This document shows, piece by piece, positions 1 to 7,944 of a stretch of DNA of 15,181 nt. The notes below the pieces were generated by a model, which was not told the DNA's origin, searched no databases, and saw only the letters and a program-made list of their open reading frames with translations. The position numbers and the translations under genes were made by a program. Each line of letters opens with the position of its first letter. Position 1 is the first letter of the stretch. The stretch is from contig JAJYJD010000059.1 in assembly GCA_021789755.1 (NCBI GenBank), forward strand, positions 1 through 15,181, in the 5' to 3' direction. This stretch comes from Bacteroidota bacterium (GTDB lineage: Bacteria; Bacteroidota; Ignavibacteria; Kryptoniales; JAKASW01).

Positions 1-2206
1 CAACGCTCTTCTTGTCTTTGTCAATTTGCGCGTCGACCTTCTCGCCGTTCGCCGTCAGCCTTCCCTTCGGAACCACGTTGTAGATGACGACTCTTCCCGC
101 GCAACCAAGTGCGGGAACACGGATATCGATGCGATTTCCAATCTGCGAGATCGATATCTCCTTCAGGCTATCGCCGGCGAACCGGTCGACATAGGTGAAG
201 CTGCTCGTGAAATCGGAATCGCCGGGGAACGCGTCGATGATAAGAGACGGCTTCGTATCGCCGTTCCATTTCACTGAGTTGCCTGTCAGCCAATTCTCGC
301 CGGTAACGAATATTGCATTCTGTCTCACGAAAACGGGAATGTGCTTCTCAGAAAGCACGCACGTGTATGTCTTTTCGCCGGCGTAAGCTCTTGATGGTGA
401 ATACCAATCGTACCAGGTGCCCGCAGGAAGATAAATGTCGCGTGTAGGCTGGCCGGGGTCGGTCACCGGCGCGACAAGAAACGAATTGCCGAACAAATAC
501 TCGTTCCAGATATCGTAAGTGCGATGATCGCCCGGGTATTCGTAAGCAAGCGGTTTCATCAGGACTCCGTTGACGTCCGAAGTGTTCAGCTGAGAATACA
601 CGTACGGCGCAAGCGCCATCCTCTCCTCGCACGCGCGCCTGAAATTGGCCTGGAGTGTTTTCCCATAATGCCACGGTGCCCTGTCTTTTCCCTGTCCGCC
701 AGCGCCGTCGAGCTTGATTTCGAAAAGGCCCGACCATGTCCCGAACTGGAGCCACCTGCTGAAAAGCTCTTCCGGCTCCATGCCGCCGTTACCCAGGTAC
801 CCGCCGACGTCGCTTCCCCAATCGGGGAAGCCGATGAAACCGACGCGCATCGCGTTCGCCACGCTGCAGGCAAGTCCGTCCCAACTCGCCCGGCTGTCAC
901 CGCCCCATAGCGCGCTCAAGTATTTCTGGGCTCCCTGCATTCCTGCGCGGGCGTAATTGAAGTTGTCCCTGCCCCACTTTGCGGTGAGGACAGAATCCAT
1001 CACCTTCGCATAAAGAAATATGTACTTGTTCCTCCGCTCCCACGGCGCGGTTTTGTCGTGCCATGCCTGCTCAATGGGAAACGCCTCGTCGGCGCGGTCC
1101 ATCTTGTTTCCCTGCACGCCGTAATCGTATATGTTTTTTGTGAGCGCGTTGTCGAATTCCGAAACGCTCTTCGGGTCGCTGAGATCGATATAGCCGTGGT
1201 CGCCCGGCATCGGTCTTATGATGGCGGTGTCGCCGAAGGTGCAGGGCGCCACCCACGACATGAAGCGGAGACCATAATCGGAGTTCAGTTTGTGAATCCA
1301 TTCGCCGGGGTCGCTGAACTTCGGGCTGAAATCCATCTTCGACCAGCCGTTTATCCCGTTGCTATACGGCCTGTCGACCATTATCGACATTATCGGAATC
1401 TTTAGCGCCGTCATCTCTTTCGCGTCGTTGAGTATGTCTTCCTTCCCGTTCTTATCCTCGTCGCGCCAGATGGAGACGCCGCACGCCCACGCCGGGACGT
1501 ACTTCGGAGCGCCGATCACGCTGTAATATGACTTCATGATTTCGTCGCCGTTCGTGCCGGTGAAGATGTACCAGTTCAGGTTGCCGGTCCGGTGATAGAT
1601 TTCCGTGACACCGTTTATCGCAAATTTGTACTGTCCTTCCGCGAATGTATCGAAGAAGGAGGCGTAGCCTAAGCTGTTATAGAAGAATGCCGACCATGCC
1701 GACGCGTAGTTTTCGTGGTACCTCGTATCCTCCCCTTTCACGTCGAAGCTCTGGACTGAACCGGTAATATCGGGACTCTTGTGGTTGTCCGGCACGAGGT
1801 TCTCGCGTATCCCGAAGTAATGACCGTGCAGGTCCTTGAGGAAAATAGACACGTCGCGTGCCCATTTCGGATGCGCATACACATGCCAGCCGCCGTCGAT
1901 CTTGTCGATGCTGAGATATACAGTGTAATCTTTCGCAGTATTTACTTTCCCGGGATCAGGAACGTTTCTGTAAAGAAGAGCCAGCTCTATGCTCTCTGCG
2001 CTCTGCTGCTTCACCTTCATACTCGAGGGACTTATAAAGTTGAACTGTATGCTGTCGATTTCCATGATGGGTTTGGCGTTCCGGGCAAGCACGATTTCGC
2101 CCCTTTCCGGGAGTACGGAAATCGAAAACCGTTTCCCATCCGGCCCTGCGAGAAGTGATACCGGAAGAATAATAGACAATGCAAGTACGAGTGTGAAGAG
2201 CCTCAT
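1..2206 (-). CDS. Secreted glycoside hydrolase family 31 (alpha-glycosidase), 3' end missing
   Basis: GH31 enzymes are retaining alpha-glycosidases (alpha-glucosidases, alpha-xylosidases and relatives). 735 codons are visible and the frame is still open at base 1, so the C-terminus lies outside the window. The ATG at 2206 is preceded by a GGAGG Shine-Dalgarno and opens a signal peptide (MRLFTLVLALSIILPVSLLA, then GPDG), so the product is exported. An N-terminal beta domain (about 21-220) leads into the (beta/alpha)8 barrel. The likely nucleophile is Asp370 in KMDRADE and the acid/base Asp437 in WGGDSRASW. Their 67-residue spacing is close to that of E. coli YicI (416/482, from memory). The family signature GFPDWGSDVGGY follows. 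C-terminal beta-domain motifs PLAYEYPGD, LVAPV, YLPAGTWYDWY and IPVFVRQNAIF are all present. The nucleophile motif differs from those I know for alpha-glucosidase or alpha-xylosidase, so the substrate is unresolved. Family assignment is firm. Confidence 0.93.
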   Translation of the reverse strand, partial: MRLFTLVLALSIILPVSLLAGPDGKRFSISVLPERGEIVLARNAKPIMEIDSIQFNFISPSSMKVKQQSAESIELALLYRNVPDPGKVNTAKDYTVYLSIDKIDGGWHVYAHPKWARDVSIFLKDLHGHYFGIRENLVPDNHKSPDITGSVQSFDVKGEDTRYHENYASAWSAFFYNSLGYASFFDTFAEGQYKFAINGVTEIYHRTGNLNWYIFTGTNGDEIMKSYYSVIGAPKYVPAWACGVSIWRDEDKNGKEDILNDAKEMTALKIPIMSIMVDRPYSNGINGWSKMDFSPKFSDPGEWIHKLNSDYGLRFMSWVAPCTFGDTAIIRPMPGDHGYIDLSDPKSVSEFDNALTKNIYDYGVQGNKMDRADEAFPIEQAWHDKTAPWERRNKYIFLYAKVMDSVLTAKWGRDNFNYARAGMQGAQKYLSALWGGDSRASWDGLACSVANAMRVGFIGFPDWGSDVGGYLGNGGMEPEELFSRWLQFGTWSGLFEIKLDGAGGQGKDRAPWHYGKTLQANFRRACEERMALAPYVYSQLNTSDVNGVLMKPLAYEYPGDHRTYDIWNEYLFGNSFLVAPVTDPGQPTRDIYLPAGTWYDWYSPSRAYAGEKTYTCVLSEKHIPVFVRQNAIFVTGENWLTGNSVKWNGDTKPSLIIDAFPGDSDFTSSFTYVDRFAGDSLKEISISQIGNRIDIRVPALGCAGRVVIYNVVPKGRLTANGEKVDAQIDKDKKSV

Positions 2207-2241
2207 GGCATATTCCTCCGTCGAATTTTCTGAATAGACGA

Positions 2242-2265
2242 TTTTGATAAACAGACCGATCAAAA
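2242..2265 (-). promoter_or_regulatory. Inverted repeat upstream of the GH31 gene, possible operator
   Basis: TTTTGAT (2242-2248) and ATCAAAA (2259-2265) form perfect 7-bp arms separated by 10 bp, 36 to 59 nt upstream of the GH31 start. Spacing and place would suit an operator for a sugar-responsive regulator, or a small hairpin in the leader. I could not find a convincing -35/-10 pair in this 157-bp gap, nor a clear terminator for the gene at 2364-3749, so the GH31 gene may also be read through from upstream. Confidence 0.28.
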
Positions 2266-2363
2266 GACAATCGCGGATGTATCGCTGGATGAAATTCTTG
2301 AAGAGGCAAAAGGAACGGTGCACTCGCCGCGCCTCCGGCAATTTCATCTGGTGTGTCGGACTT

Positions 2364-3749
2364 CTACTTCAATAGAATCATCTTCATAACCTTCGAGTAG
2401 TCTCCGGCCTGCAGCCGATAGAAATACACTCCGCTCGGCAGGCGCCCTCCATCGAACGTTATCGAATAACTTCCTGCGTCCTGCCTTCCATTCACAAGAG
2501 TTTCCACTGCCCTGCCAAGTATGTCGTAAACCTTTACGGTCACTTCGCTTACCGCTGAAAGCCGATAACTTATGACTGTGCTCGGGTTGAACGGGTCAGG
2601 ATAGTTCTGTAAAAGTGAGTAACCGAGTGGGACAGTCCGCGGCGGCTCAATCACCGCGGTGATGCCGGATATCGGGGCGCGGAGGACTTCGTTGACCGGC
2701 CCCATAAACAGCCTCGGAAGATCCGTGTGCTGTATTCCAGAAACGGCAAAGACGTCCGTCGGGGTAACCGAAAGCATACCGGCAGTTGACGAATCCCCGG
2801 CGATGTTTACCGGCGTCCACGTTTTGCCGTTGTCGAGCGAGCGATAAATACCCTTCGACGTGCCGGACAGGATGTTGTCCCCCACAAACAGGATGGAAAA
2901 GAAGGCCATAGTCTGATTTACCACTGACCATGTTGTGCCGCTGTCGGTAGAGACGTAAACACCGCCCTCTGTGCCTGCGAGGACTACGTTTCCATTCACG
3001 GTCAAGCACAGCGGAGTGAGGATCGAATCGACTACGTTCCAATGAACACCATAATCAGTGGATCTGAACACGCCGCTGAAGTTGGTCACATCAATTGGTC
3101 CCGGACCGTCCCAGGTACCTGCGAAGAGATTCGGGCCGTCTGATGCGAGGCAGGTCACACCTCCTCCCGCTCCAGGGAAGCTGACGTTCATCTCGGTCCA
3201 GCTTGTTCCCGTGTCCTGCGACATGAAGATCCCGCCTCCACCGCTCGCGAAGACAAGGGCCTTGCCCCGCCCGACCGAGTCGACATCCAGCGTAACGAGC
3301 CAGCCGCCGAGATTGCCGACCGTATCCCAGTCTGCCCCGCTGTCTGAGGTTCGGAAGATTTTATCATAGTCAGCCGCGAACAAATCTTTTCCCAGCACCG
3401 CCATCGCGAAAACCGTAGTGTTCCGGAGTCCGGCGGATACCCAGGTCGATCCGCTGTCGGATGACATAAAAACACCTGTCCCGAGGCTGTCTATCGAGGC
3501 AAGACTTTCCACATACGTGTAACCATGTTTCGCTCCGGAAGAGGCAACTCTGTCATGGATACTGCCTCGTCCGCTCACCACCGGGAGTGGGACGAAGCCG
3601 CCGCCTCCCCCGGCAATAAAGATATTAGTTCCCTGGGAGACAAGGGCGTCGACTCCCACGCTGTCCGCAAAACTCGTCTTCGTCCACTGGCATGGAGCAT
3701 CCGCTCCAGTGAGTGAAAGGATCACAAGCGAGATAATGACGTATCGCAT
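2364..3749 (-). CDS. Secreted Asp-box beta-propeller protein with T9SS type A sorting domain
   Basis: A 461-residue exported protein of unknown specific role. The N-terminus (MRYVIISLVILSLTGADA, then PCQW) is a Sec signal peptide. The body carries six Asp-box (BNR, sortilin/Ycf48-like) motifs of the S-x-D-x-G-x-x-W type, near residues 96-103, 134-141, 177-184, 230-237, 267-274 and 304-311. Each probably caps a blade of a beta-propeller. Residues from about 376 to the end form a type IX secretion sorting domain: QNYPDPFNPS, VKVYDILGRAV, SGVYFYRL and the terminal KMILLK. T9SS cargo crosses the outer membrane, then is usually released or anchored at the surface. The start is supported by GAGG 8 nt upstream. 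The gene lies 48 nt after a similar propeller gene, probably in the same operon. The sorting domain has YPDPFNP instead of the commoner YPNPFNP. Asp-box propellers have diverse functions, so no substrate is assigned. Confidence 0.9.
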   Translation of the reverse strand: MRYVIISLVILSLTGADAPCQWTKTSFADSVGVDALVSQGTNIFIAGGGGGFVPLPVVSGRGSIHDRVASSGAKHGYTYVESLASIDSLGTGVFMSSDSGSTWVSAGLRNTTVFAMAVLGKDLFAADYDKIFRTSDSGADWDTVGNLGGWLVTLDVDSVGRGKALVFASGGGGIFMSQDTGTSWTEMNVSFPGAGGGVTCLASDGPNLFAGTWDGPGPIDVTNFSGVFRSTDYGVHWNVVDSILTPLCLTVNGNVVLAGTEGGVYVSTDSGTTWSVVNQTMAFFSILFVGDNILSGTSKGIYRSLDNGKTWTPVNIAGDSSTAGMLSVTPTDVFAVSGIQHTDLPRLFMGPVNEVLRAPISGITAVIEPPRTVPLGYSLLQNYPDPFNPSTVISYRLSAVSEVTVKVYDILGRAVETLVNGRQDAGSYSITFDGGRLPSGVYFYRLQAGDYSKVMKMILLK

Positions 3750-3797
3750 AGCTCCAACCTCATTCTCCCTTGCACTTTTGTTATCGAATCGTAATGG

Positions 3798-5102
3798 TTA
3801 TTTCAGCAAAATCATCTTCCTGACCTTCGCAATGTCGGTTGCCTTTCCTGACACGGGGCTTGTCGACAACTTGCAGAAATACACTCCGCTCGCCAGACCG
3901 GATCCGTTGAATTGGACTACGTAGTTTCCCGGCCGCTTCACCCCGTTCACCAGACTCGCCACCTCCTGTCCGAGGACGTTGTAGACATTCATCGTCACAA
4001 ACGCGAATTTCGGAATCCGATATCCGATATTCGTCGTCGGGTTGAATGGGTTCGGATAATTCTGACTCAGCGAATATTTCTCAGGCAGCCGAGAGTGACC
4101 ATCGTTGACAGCCGTGGCCAGATCTCGAATCGGGATTCGCCATGCCCCCGCCTCGGTTCCCACGAACAGGTAATCTCTATCGGCCGCTATCGTGCCGACA
4201 GAAGAGCCGGCAAGAGCCGAGTCGTCTATTAACGACCATCGGCCGCCATGATCGTAGGAAGCGTATATCGCGCCATTCACCAGGCCTACGCGAAGGAAAA
4301 GGACGGTATCAGAGACGGCGAAAAGACAGTCGTTAATGAATTCCGGAAGACCGTTGCTTCTCTGGATCCATGTCGTGTCTTGGCCGGTATACATTAATAC
4401 TCCGTCCGTCGTCCCCGCGAACACGGTCGTGTCGATCGCCGTGAGTGCTCCCGCGTCGCACCAATGCGTTCCGAGCCCGACATACTTCCAGGTACTTGTT
4501 CCGGGTACCATAAGGTGAGCGCCGTTCTCCCCGTCCTGCGTGATAATAAGACCGGCGGGAGTAGATGTTATTCCGAGCACATTCGTCGTGTACGTATAGG
4601 TTGTCTCGGGGGTAACAACCAACAGCGTTCGGAGACCGTCAATCGTCAACCGCCACGAATTCCCGGAATCAGAGGTGAAATATACGCCGCTTGTTGTAGC
4701 GACATACAGGCCGGAATCTACATTCGCAAATTGATTTATATCCCCGGCGGATCCCCAAAGGAGGCCCGAATCCGATTTTACCCAGGTGCCGCCGTTGTCG
4801 GCAGAACGGAATATTCCAGCCCCGGTTGTACCTGCAAAAATATCTCCATCTGCCGCGCCCAGACTGAGTATCGTGTCGGCAGGGATTTGGCCAATAACGT
4901 TTACCCACGTATCGCCGTTATCCGTCGACCTATAAAGTGAGTGATAATAACCGGCCACGAACAGGGTGCTGTCCGAAGTGACCAGAAAACTTGTCACCGG
5001 AATGCTCTGCAGTTGCGGAATCGAGTACCACTGCGCCTGTGCCGACTTTCCCGCTTGCAGGCCAACCACCGCAATCGTTATACAGCAGATTAATTTACGC
5101 AT
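3798..5102 (-). CDS. Secreted beta-propeller protein with T9SS type A sorting domain
   Basis: A 434-residue exported protein, first of two tandem propeller genes. The signal peptide runs from MRKLICCITIAVV to a likely cut after AQA (residue 23). Asp-box motifs stand at about 59-66 (STDNGDTW), 100-107 (SADNGGTW), 143-150 (TSDSGNSW) and 282-289 (SYDHGGRW). The stretch between 150 and 280 is more degenerate, though it keeps blade-like periodicity such as VFAGTTDGV. The C-terminal T9SS domain (about 343-434) has QNYPNPFNPT, MNVYNVLGQEV, SGVYFCKL and KMILLK. I chose the ATG at 5102 because it begins the signal peptide and has GGAGG 8 nt upstream. A longer in-frame start at 5189 also has a strong Shine-Dalgarno and would add 29 charged residues before the signal peptide. 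A promoter and inverted repeat lie upstream. Biological role unknown. Confidence 0.9.
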   Translation of the reverse strand: MRKLICCITIAVVGLQAGKSAQAQWYSIPQLQSIPVTSFLVTSDSTLFVAGYYHSLYRSTDNGDTWVNVIGQIPADTILSLGAADGDIFAGTTGAGIFRSADNGGTWVKSDSGLLWGSAGDINQFANVDSGLYVATTSGVYFTSDSGNSWRLTIDGLRTLLVVTPETTYTYTTNVLGITSTPAGLIITQDGENGAHLMVPGTSTWKYVGLGTHWCDAGALTAIDTTVFAGTTDGVLMYTGQDTTWIQRSNGLPEFINDCLFAVSDTVLFLRVGLVNGAIYASYDHGGRWSLIDDSALAGSSVGTIAADRDYLFVGTEAGAWRIPIRDLATAVNDGHSRLPEKYSLSQNYPNPFNPTTNIGYRIPKFAFVTMNVYNVLGQEVASLVNGVKRPGNYVVQFNGSGLASGVYFCKLSTSPVSGKATDIAKVRKMILLK

Positions 5103-5134
5103 CTTGAATTCCTCCGTCGTATTCTTGCCCGAGT

Positions 5135-5221
5135 AGATTTCGCGCCGGCGAAGCTTGATTTGATCTTCTATTCTCGTCGTCCTGTCCATGACCTTTTTCC
5201 CTCCGATTACCCGCGAAATCT
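5135..5221 (-). repeat. 10-bp inverted repeat in the leader of the propeller operon
   Basis: AGATTTCGCG (5135-5144) and its perfect complement CGCGAAATCT (5212-5221) flank 67 nt. In the minus-strand leader RNA they could pair into a long stem enclosing the upstream ATG at 5189 and its GGAGGG (5199-5204). A smaller self-complementary element, TTCGC-gccg-GCGAA (5139-5152), overlaps the left arm and would compete with it. With the promoter and the gyrA terminator, this accounts for what I can see in the 315 bp between gyrA and the propeller gene. Confidence 0.4.
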
Positions 5222-5245
5222 CGTAAGAGGGCTTCTATCTCGGAA

Positions 5246-5274
5246 AAGCTATTTTAGTGTCCCGTGAAAGTCAA
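5246..5274 (-). promoter_or_regulatory. Predicted promoter of the propeller operon
   Basis: On the minus strand TTGACT (5274-5269) is followed after 17 bp by TAGCTT (5251-5246), reading on as TAGCTTTT. This fits a sigma-70 -35 element (5 of 6). It also fits the Bacteroidota-type pattern of TTG about 20 bp before TAnnTTTG, with 7 of the 8-base pattern matched when the two n positions are free. Transcription would begin near 5240, giving a leader of about 138 nt before the ATG at 5102. It lies just past the gyrA terminator, as expected for a new unit. Confidence 0.5.
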
Positions 5275-5330
5275 CATAGGAGCGTTATCTACGCGATTAT
5301 TCGCCCGAATTACAGGCCGGATCGTGACAT

Positions 5331-5364
5331 AAAATAAAAGGGCGGCATGTCTCCACGCCGCCCT
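5331..5364 (-). terminator. Intrinsic terminator after gyrA
   Basis: AGGGCGGC (5339-5346) and GCCGCCCT (5357-5364) form a perfect 8-bp GC-rich stem with a 10-nt loop. On the minus strand the stem is followed directly by TTTTATTTT (5338 down to 5331 and on). It lies 54 nt past the gyrA stop and ends the replication/gyrase gene series. The T tract is on the left only, so it works for leftward transcription. Confidence 0.92.
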
Positions 5365-5417
5365 GGATAAACTCAGCTTTATGTCAGCCAAATTGGCTAT
5401 GAGCGATGAACGAACAG

Positions 5418-7910
5418 TTATTTATCCTCTTCCTCGAACAAGTCACCCTGGTCACCGTCGGCGTCTTCGCCGTTGGACTCGCCGTCTTCTTCCGCGAGGA
5501 CACGCGCCACCGCGGCGATTGAATCGGTGCCCTGTAACCTGATGAGCTTGACACCCTGTGTGTTTCTGCCTGCCGTGCGGATGTCCTTGACGTGCTGGCG
5601 GATCAGAAAACCTTTGGTGGTCACTATCATGATGTCGTCGTTGTCGATCACTTCTTTTATCGAAAGAAGTTTTCCGTTCTTGTCACCTGTCTTGACGGTG
5701 AATATTCCCTTTCCACCGCGGTGCCGCAGTGTGTATTCTCCGACCTCGCTCCGCTTGCCGAAGCCCTTGTCGGTAACCACGAGGACGCTCGCGCCCGGCC
5801 TGCTGATGACGATCATGCCGATTACTTCGTCACCCTTTGAAAGGTTCATTCCTTTCACGCCGCGCGCGCCCCGTCCCATCGGGCGCACGTCCTTCTCGTT
5901 GAACCTGAGCGCGAGACCGTTCTTGCTCCCGATGATTATGTCCTGCTTCCCGTTGGTCAGCCATGCATCGATCAGGCGGTCGCCCTTGTCGAGCCCGATG
6001 GCTATGATACCGACTTTCCTCGGGTTGGAGAACTCGCTGAGCGCCACTTTCTTGACGTGTCCGCGCTTCGTCACCATCGTCACGTAGAAATCTTCGTTGA
6101 AGTCCTTCACCGGCAGGAACGCCGTAATTTCTTCGTCGGGCATCTTGCCGATAAGGTTGACGATAGACCTGCCGCGCGACACACGTCCGCCCTCCGGCAC
6201 TTCGTGGACCTTTAGCCAGTATGCGCGCCCCTTGTCTGAGAAGAAGAGAATAAACTGGTGCGTCGACGCGATGAACATGTGTTCGACAAAATCGTCCTCG
6301 CGCGTCGACTGTGCTGTGATACCCTTTCCGCCGCGGCTCTGGCGTCTGTAGCCGCTCACCGGATAGCGCTTGATGAAACCGTTATGGGTGATCGTAATGA
6401 CTACATCCTCTTCCGCTATCATGTCTTCGATGCTGAACTCGGATGCTTTCTCGATTATCTCGGTCCGCCGCTCGTCGCCGAAGTTCTTCTTCAGCTCCAG
6501 GAGCTCTTCGCGGATCATTTCCATCCGCATCGCCTTGCTGGCAAGTATCGCACGGAGCTTCTCGATGAGTTTGATCGTTTCCCGGTACTCGTCTTCTATC
6601 TTCTTTCTCTCCAGGCCGGTGAGTCTCTGCAGTGTCAGCGCCAGGATTGCCCTGGCCTGTATCTCGCTCAACTTGAACCGCTTCATCAAAGCGAGCCTTG
6701 CCGTCTCCGGGTCTTTGGATTTCTTTATCAACTGGACGACTTCGTCGATGTTGTCTAGGGCAATCTTGTAACCTTCGAGTATGTGAGCGCGCTTCTCGGC
6801 AGCGTCGAGATCGAACTTGGTTCTCCTTACGACGACTTCGTGCCGGTGGTTTATGAAGTGTTCCATCACCTCTTTCAGGTTGAGGACCTTCGGTATCCCC
6901 TCCACGAGGGCCAGCATTATCACGCCGAAGGTGGTCTGCATCTGCGTGTGCTTGTAGAGATTGTTCAGGACAACCTGTGGCTCGGAATCTCTCTTCAGTT
7001 CTATAACGACGCGGATACCGTCCCTGTCGGACTCATCGCGGATGTCCGATATGTCATCGAGCTTCTTTTCCCTGACGAGGTCGGCGATCTTTTCGATCAG
7101 GTTGGCCTTGTTGACCTGATAGGGAACTTCGGTTATGACGATATTGACTCTGCCGTTCTTAAGAGTTTCTATGTTCGCCTTCGCGCGAAGCACTATCCTC
7201 CCGCGGCCGGTCTTATAGGCTTCCCTGACGCCGTCGTACCCGAAAATGATTCCGCCCGTCGGGAAATCGGGAGCCTTGATTATCTTTATCAGTTTCTCGA
7301 TCGGCATGTCGGGATTCTTTATGAGATTCACGATCGCATCGACGGTATCGCTGAGATTGTGGGGCGGTATGTTTGTCGCCATGCCGACGGCGATTCCGCT
7401 TGCTCCGTTGACGAGAAGATTCGGAACGAGGGACGGGAGAACGAGCGGCTCTTTCAACGATTCGTCGAAGTTCGGCGCGAAGTTGACGGTGTTCTTCTCC
7501 AGGTCGCGGAGCATCTCTGCAGCGATCCGCGATAGCCTCGCCTCGGTATAACGCATGGCCGCCGGAGAGTCGCCGTCTATCGAGCCGAAATTTCCCTGGC
7601 CGTCGACCAGCGGGTATCGCATGGAGAAATCCTGTGCCATTCTGACAAGCGTATCGTAAACTGCGGTATCTCCGTGCGGATGATATTTCCCGAGTACCTC
7701 TCCTACAATCCTGGCGCTTTTCTTGTAAGGTTTGTTATATTCGAGCCCCAGCTCCGACATTCCGAAGAGCACTCTCCGGTGCACCGGCTTGAGCCCGTCG
7801 CGGACATCCGGAAGCGCACGAGCCACGATGACGGACATCGCATAATCTATGTACGAGCCCTTTATCTCGTCTTCTATATCGACCGGTACAAGTTTTTCAT
7901 TCAAAGACAT
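5418..7910 (-). CDS. gyrA: DNA gyrase subunit A
   Basis: GyrA is the DNA cleavage/religation subunit of gyrase (A2B2), which introduces negative supercoils using ATP. At 830 residues it is of usual length. The winged-helix/tower core carries the catalytic Tyr121 in AAMRYTEARL. The quinolone-determining loop KYHPHGDTAVYDTLVRM has Thr82 and Asp86 where E. coli has Ser83 and Asp87; Thr there is natural in several species. The C-terminal beta-pinwheel begins near residue 485. Its GyrA box is QSRGGKG (524-530), one change from QRRGGKG, so it should still wrap DNA, which favours gyrase over topoisomerase IV ParC. The last 25 or so residues are a very acidic tail (about 805-830), a feature known to tune supercoiling in E. 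coli GyrA. The ATG at 7910 follows AGGA 7 nt upstream. The gene starts 34 nt after the WG-repeat gene and is last in the operon. Confidence 0.98.
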   Translation of the reverse strand: MSLNEKLVPVDIEDEIKGSYIDYAMSVIVARALPDVRDGLKPVHRRVLFGMSELGLEYNKPYKKSARIVGEVLGKYHPHGDTAVYDTLVRMAQDFSMRYPLVDGQGNFGSIDGDSPAAMRYTEARLSRIAAEMLRDLEKNTVNFAPNFDESLKEPLVLPSLVPNLLVNGASGIAVGMATNIPPHNLSDTVDAIVNLIKNPDMPIEKLIKIIKAPDFPTGGIIFGYDGVREAYKTGRGRIVLRAKANIETLKNGRVNIVITEVPYQVNKANLIEKIADLVREKKLDDISDIRDESDRDGIRVVIELKRDSEPQVVLNNLYKHTQMQTTFGVIMLALVEGIPKVLNLKEVMEHFINHRHEVVVRRTKFDLDAAEKRAHILEGYKIALDNIDEVVQLIKKSKDPETARLALMKRFKLSEIQARAILALTLQRLTGLERKKIEDEYRETIKLIEKLRAILASKAMRMEMIREELLELKKNFGDERRTEIIEKASEFSIEDMIAEEDVVITITHNGFIKRYPVSGYRRQSRGGKGITAQSTREDDFVEHMFIASTHQFILFFSDKGRAYWLKVHEVPEGGRVSRGRSIVNLIGKMPDEEITAFLPVKDFNEDFYVTMVTKRGHVKKVALSEFSNPRKVGIIAIGLDKGDRLIDAWLTNGKQDIIIGSKNGLALRFNEKDVRPMGRGARGVKGMNLSKGDEVIGMIVISRPGASVLVVTDKGFGKRSEVGEYTLRHRGGKGIFTVKTGDKNGKLLSIKEVIDNDDIMIVTTKGFLIRQHVKDIRTAGRNTQGVKLIRLQGTDSIAAVARVLAEEDGESNGEDADGDQGDLFEEEDK

Positions 7911-7944
7911 ATTAATTCCTGTTGTTTATAGAACTTCCAGAATT

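Noticed and set aside
2290..2345. Possible terminator after the second propeller gene (GCCG-n6-CGGC)
   Set aside because: A 4-bp stem without a following T tract on the minus strand; not a credible terminator.
6783..7535. Plus-strand open frame of 250 codons
   Set aside because: It lies fully antisense to the gyrA core, shows no recognisable domain, and gyrA coding is certain. It is a shadow of a GC-rich codon pattern.
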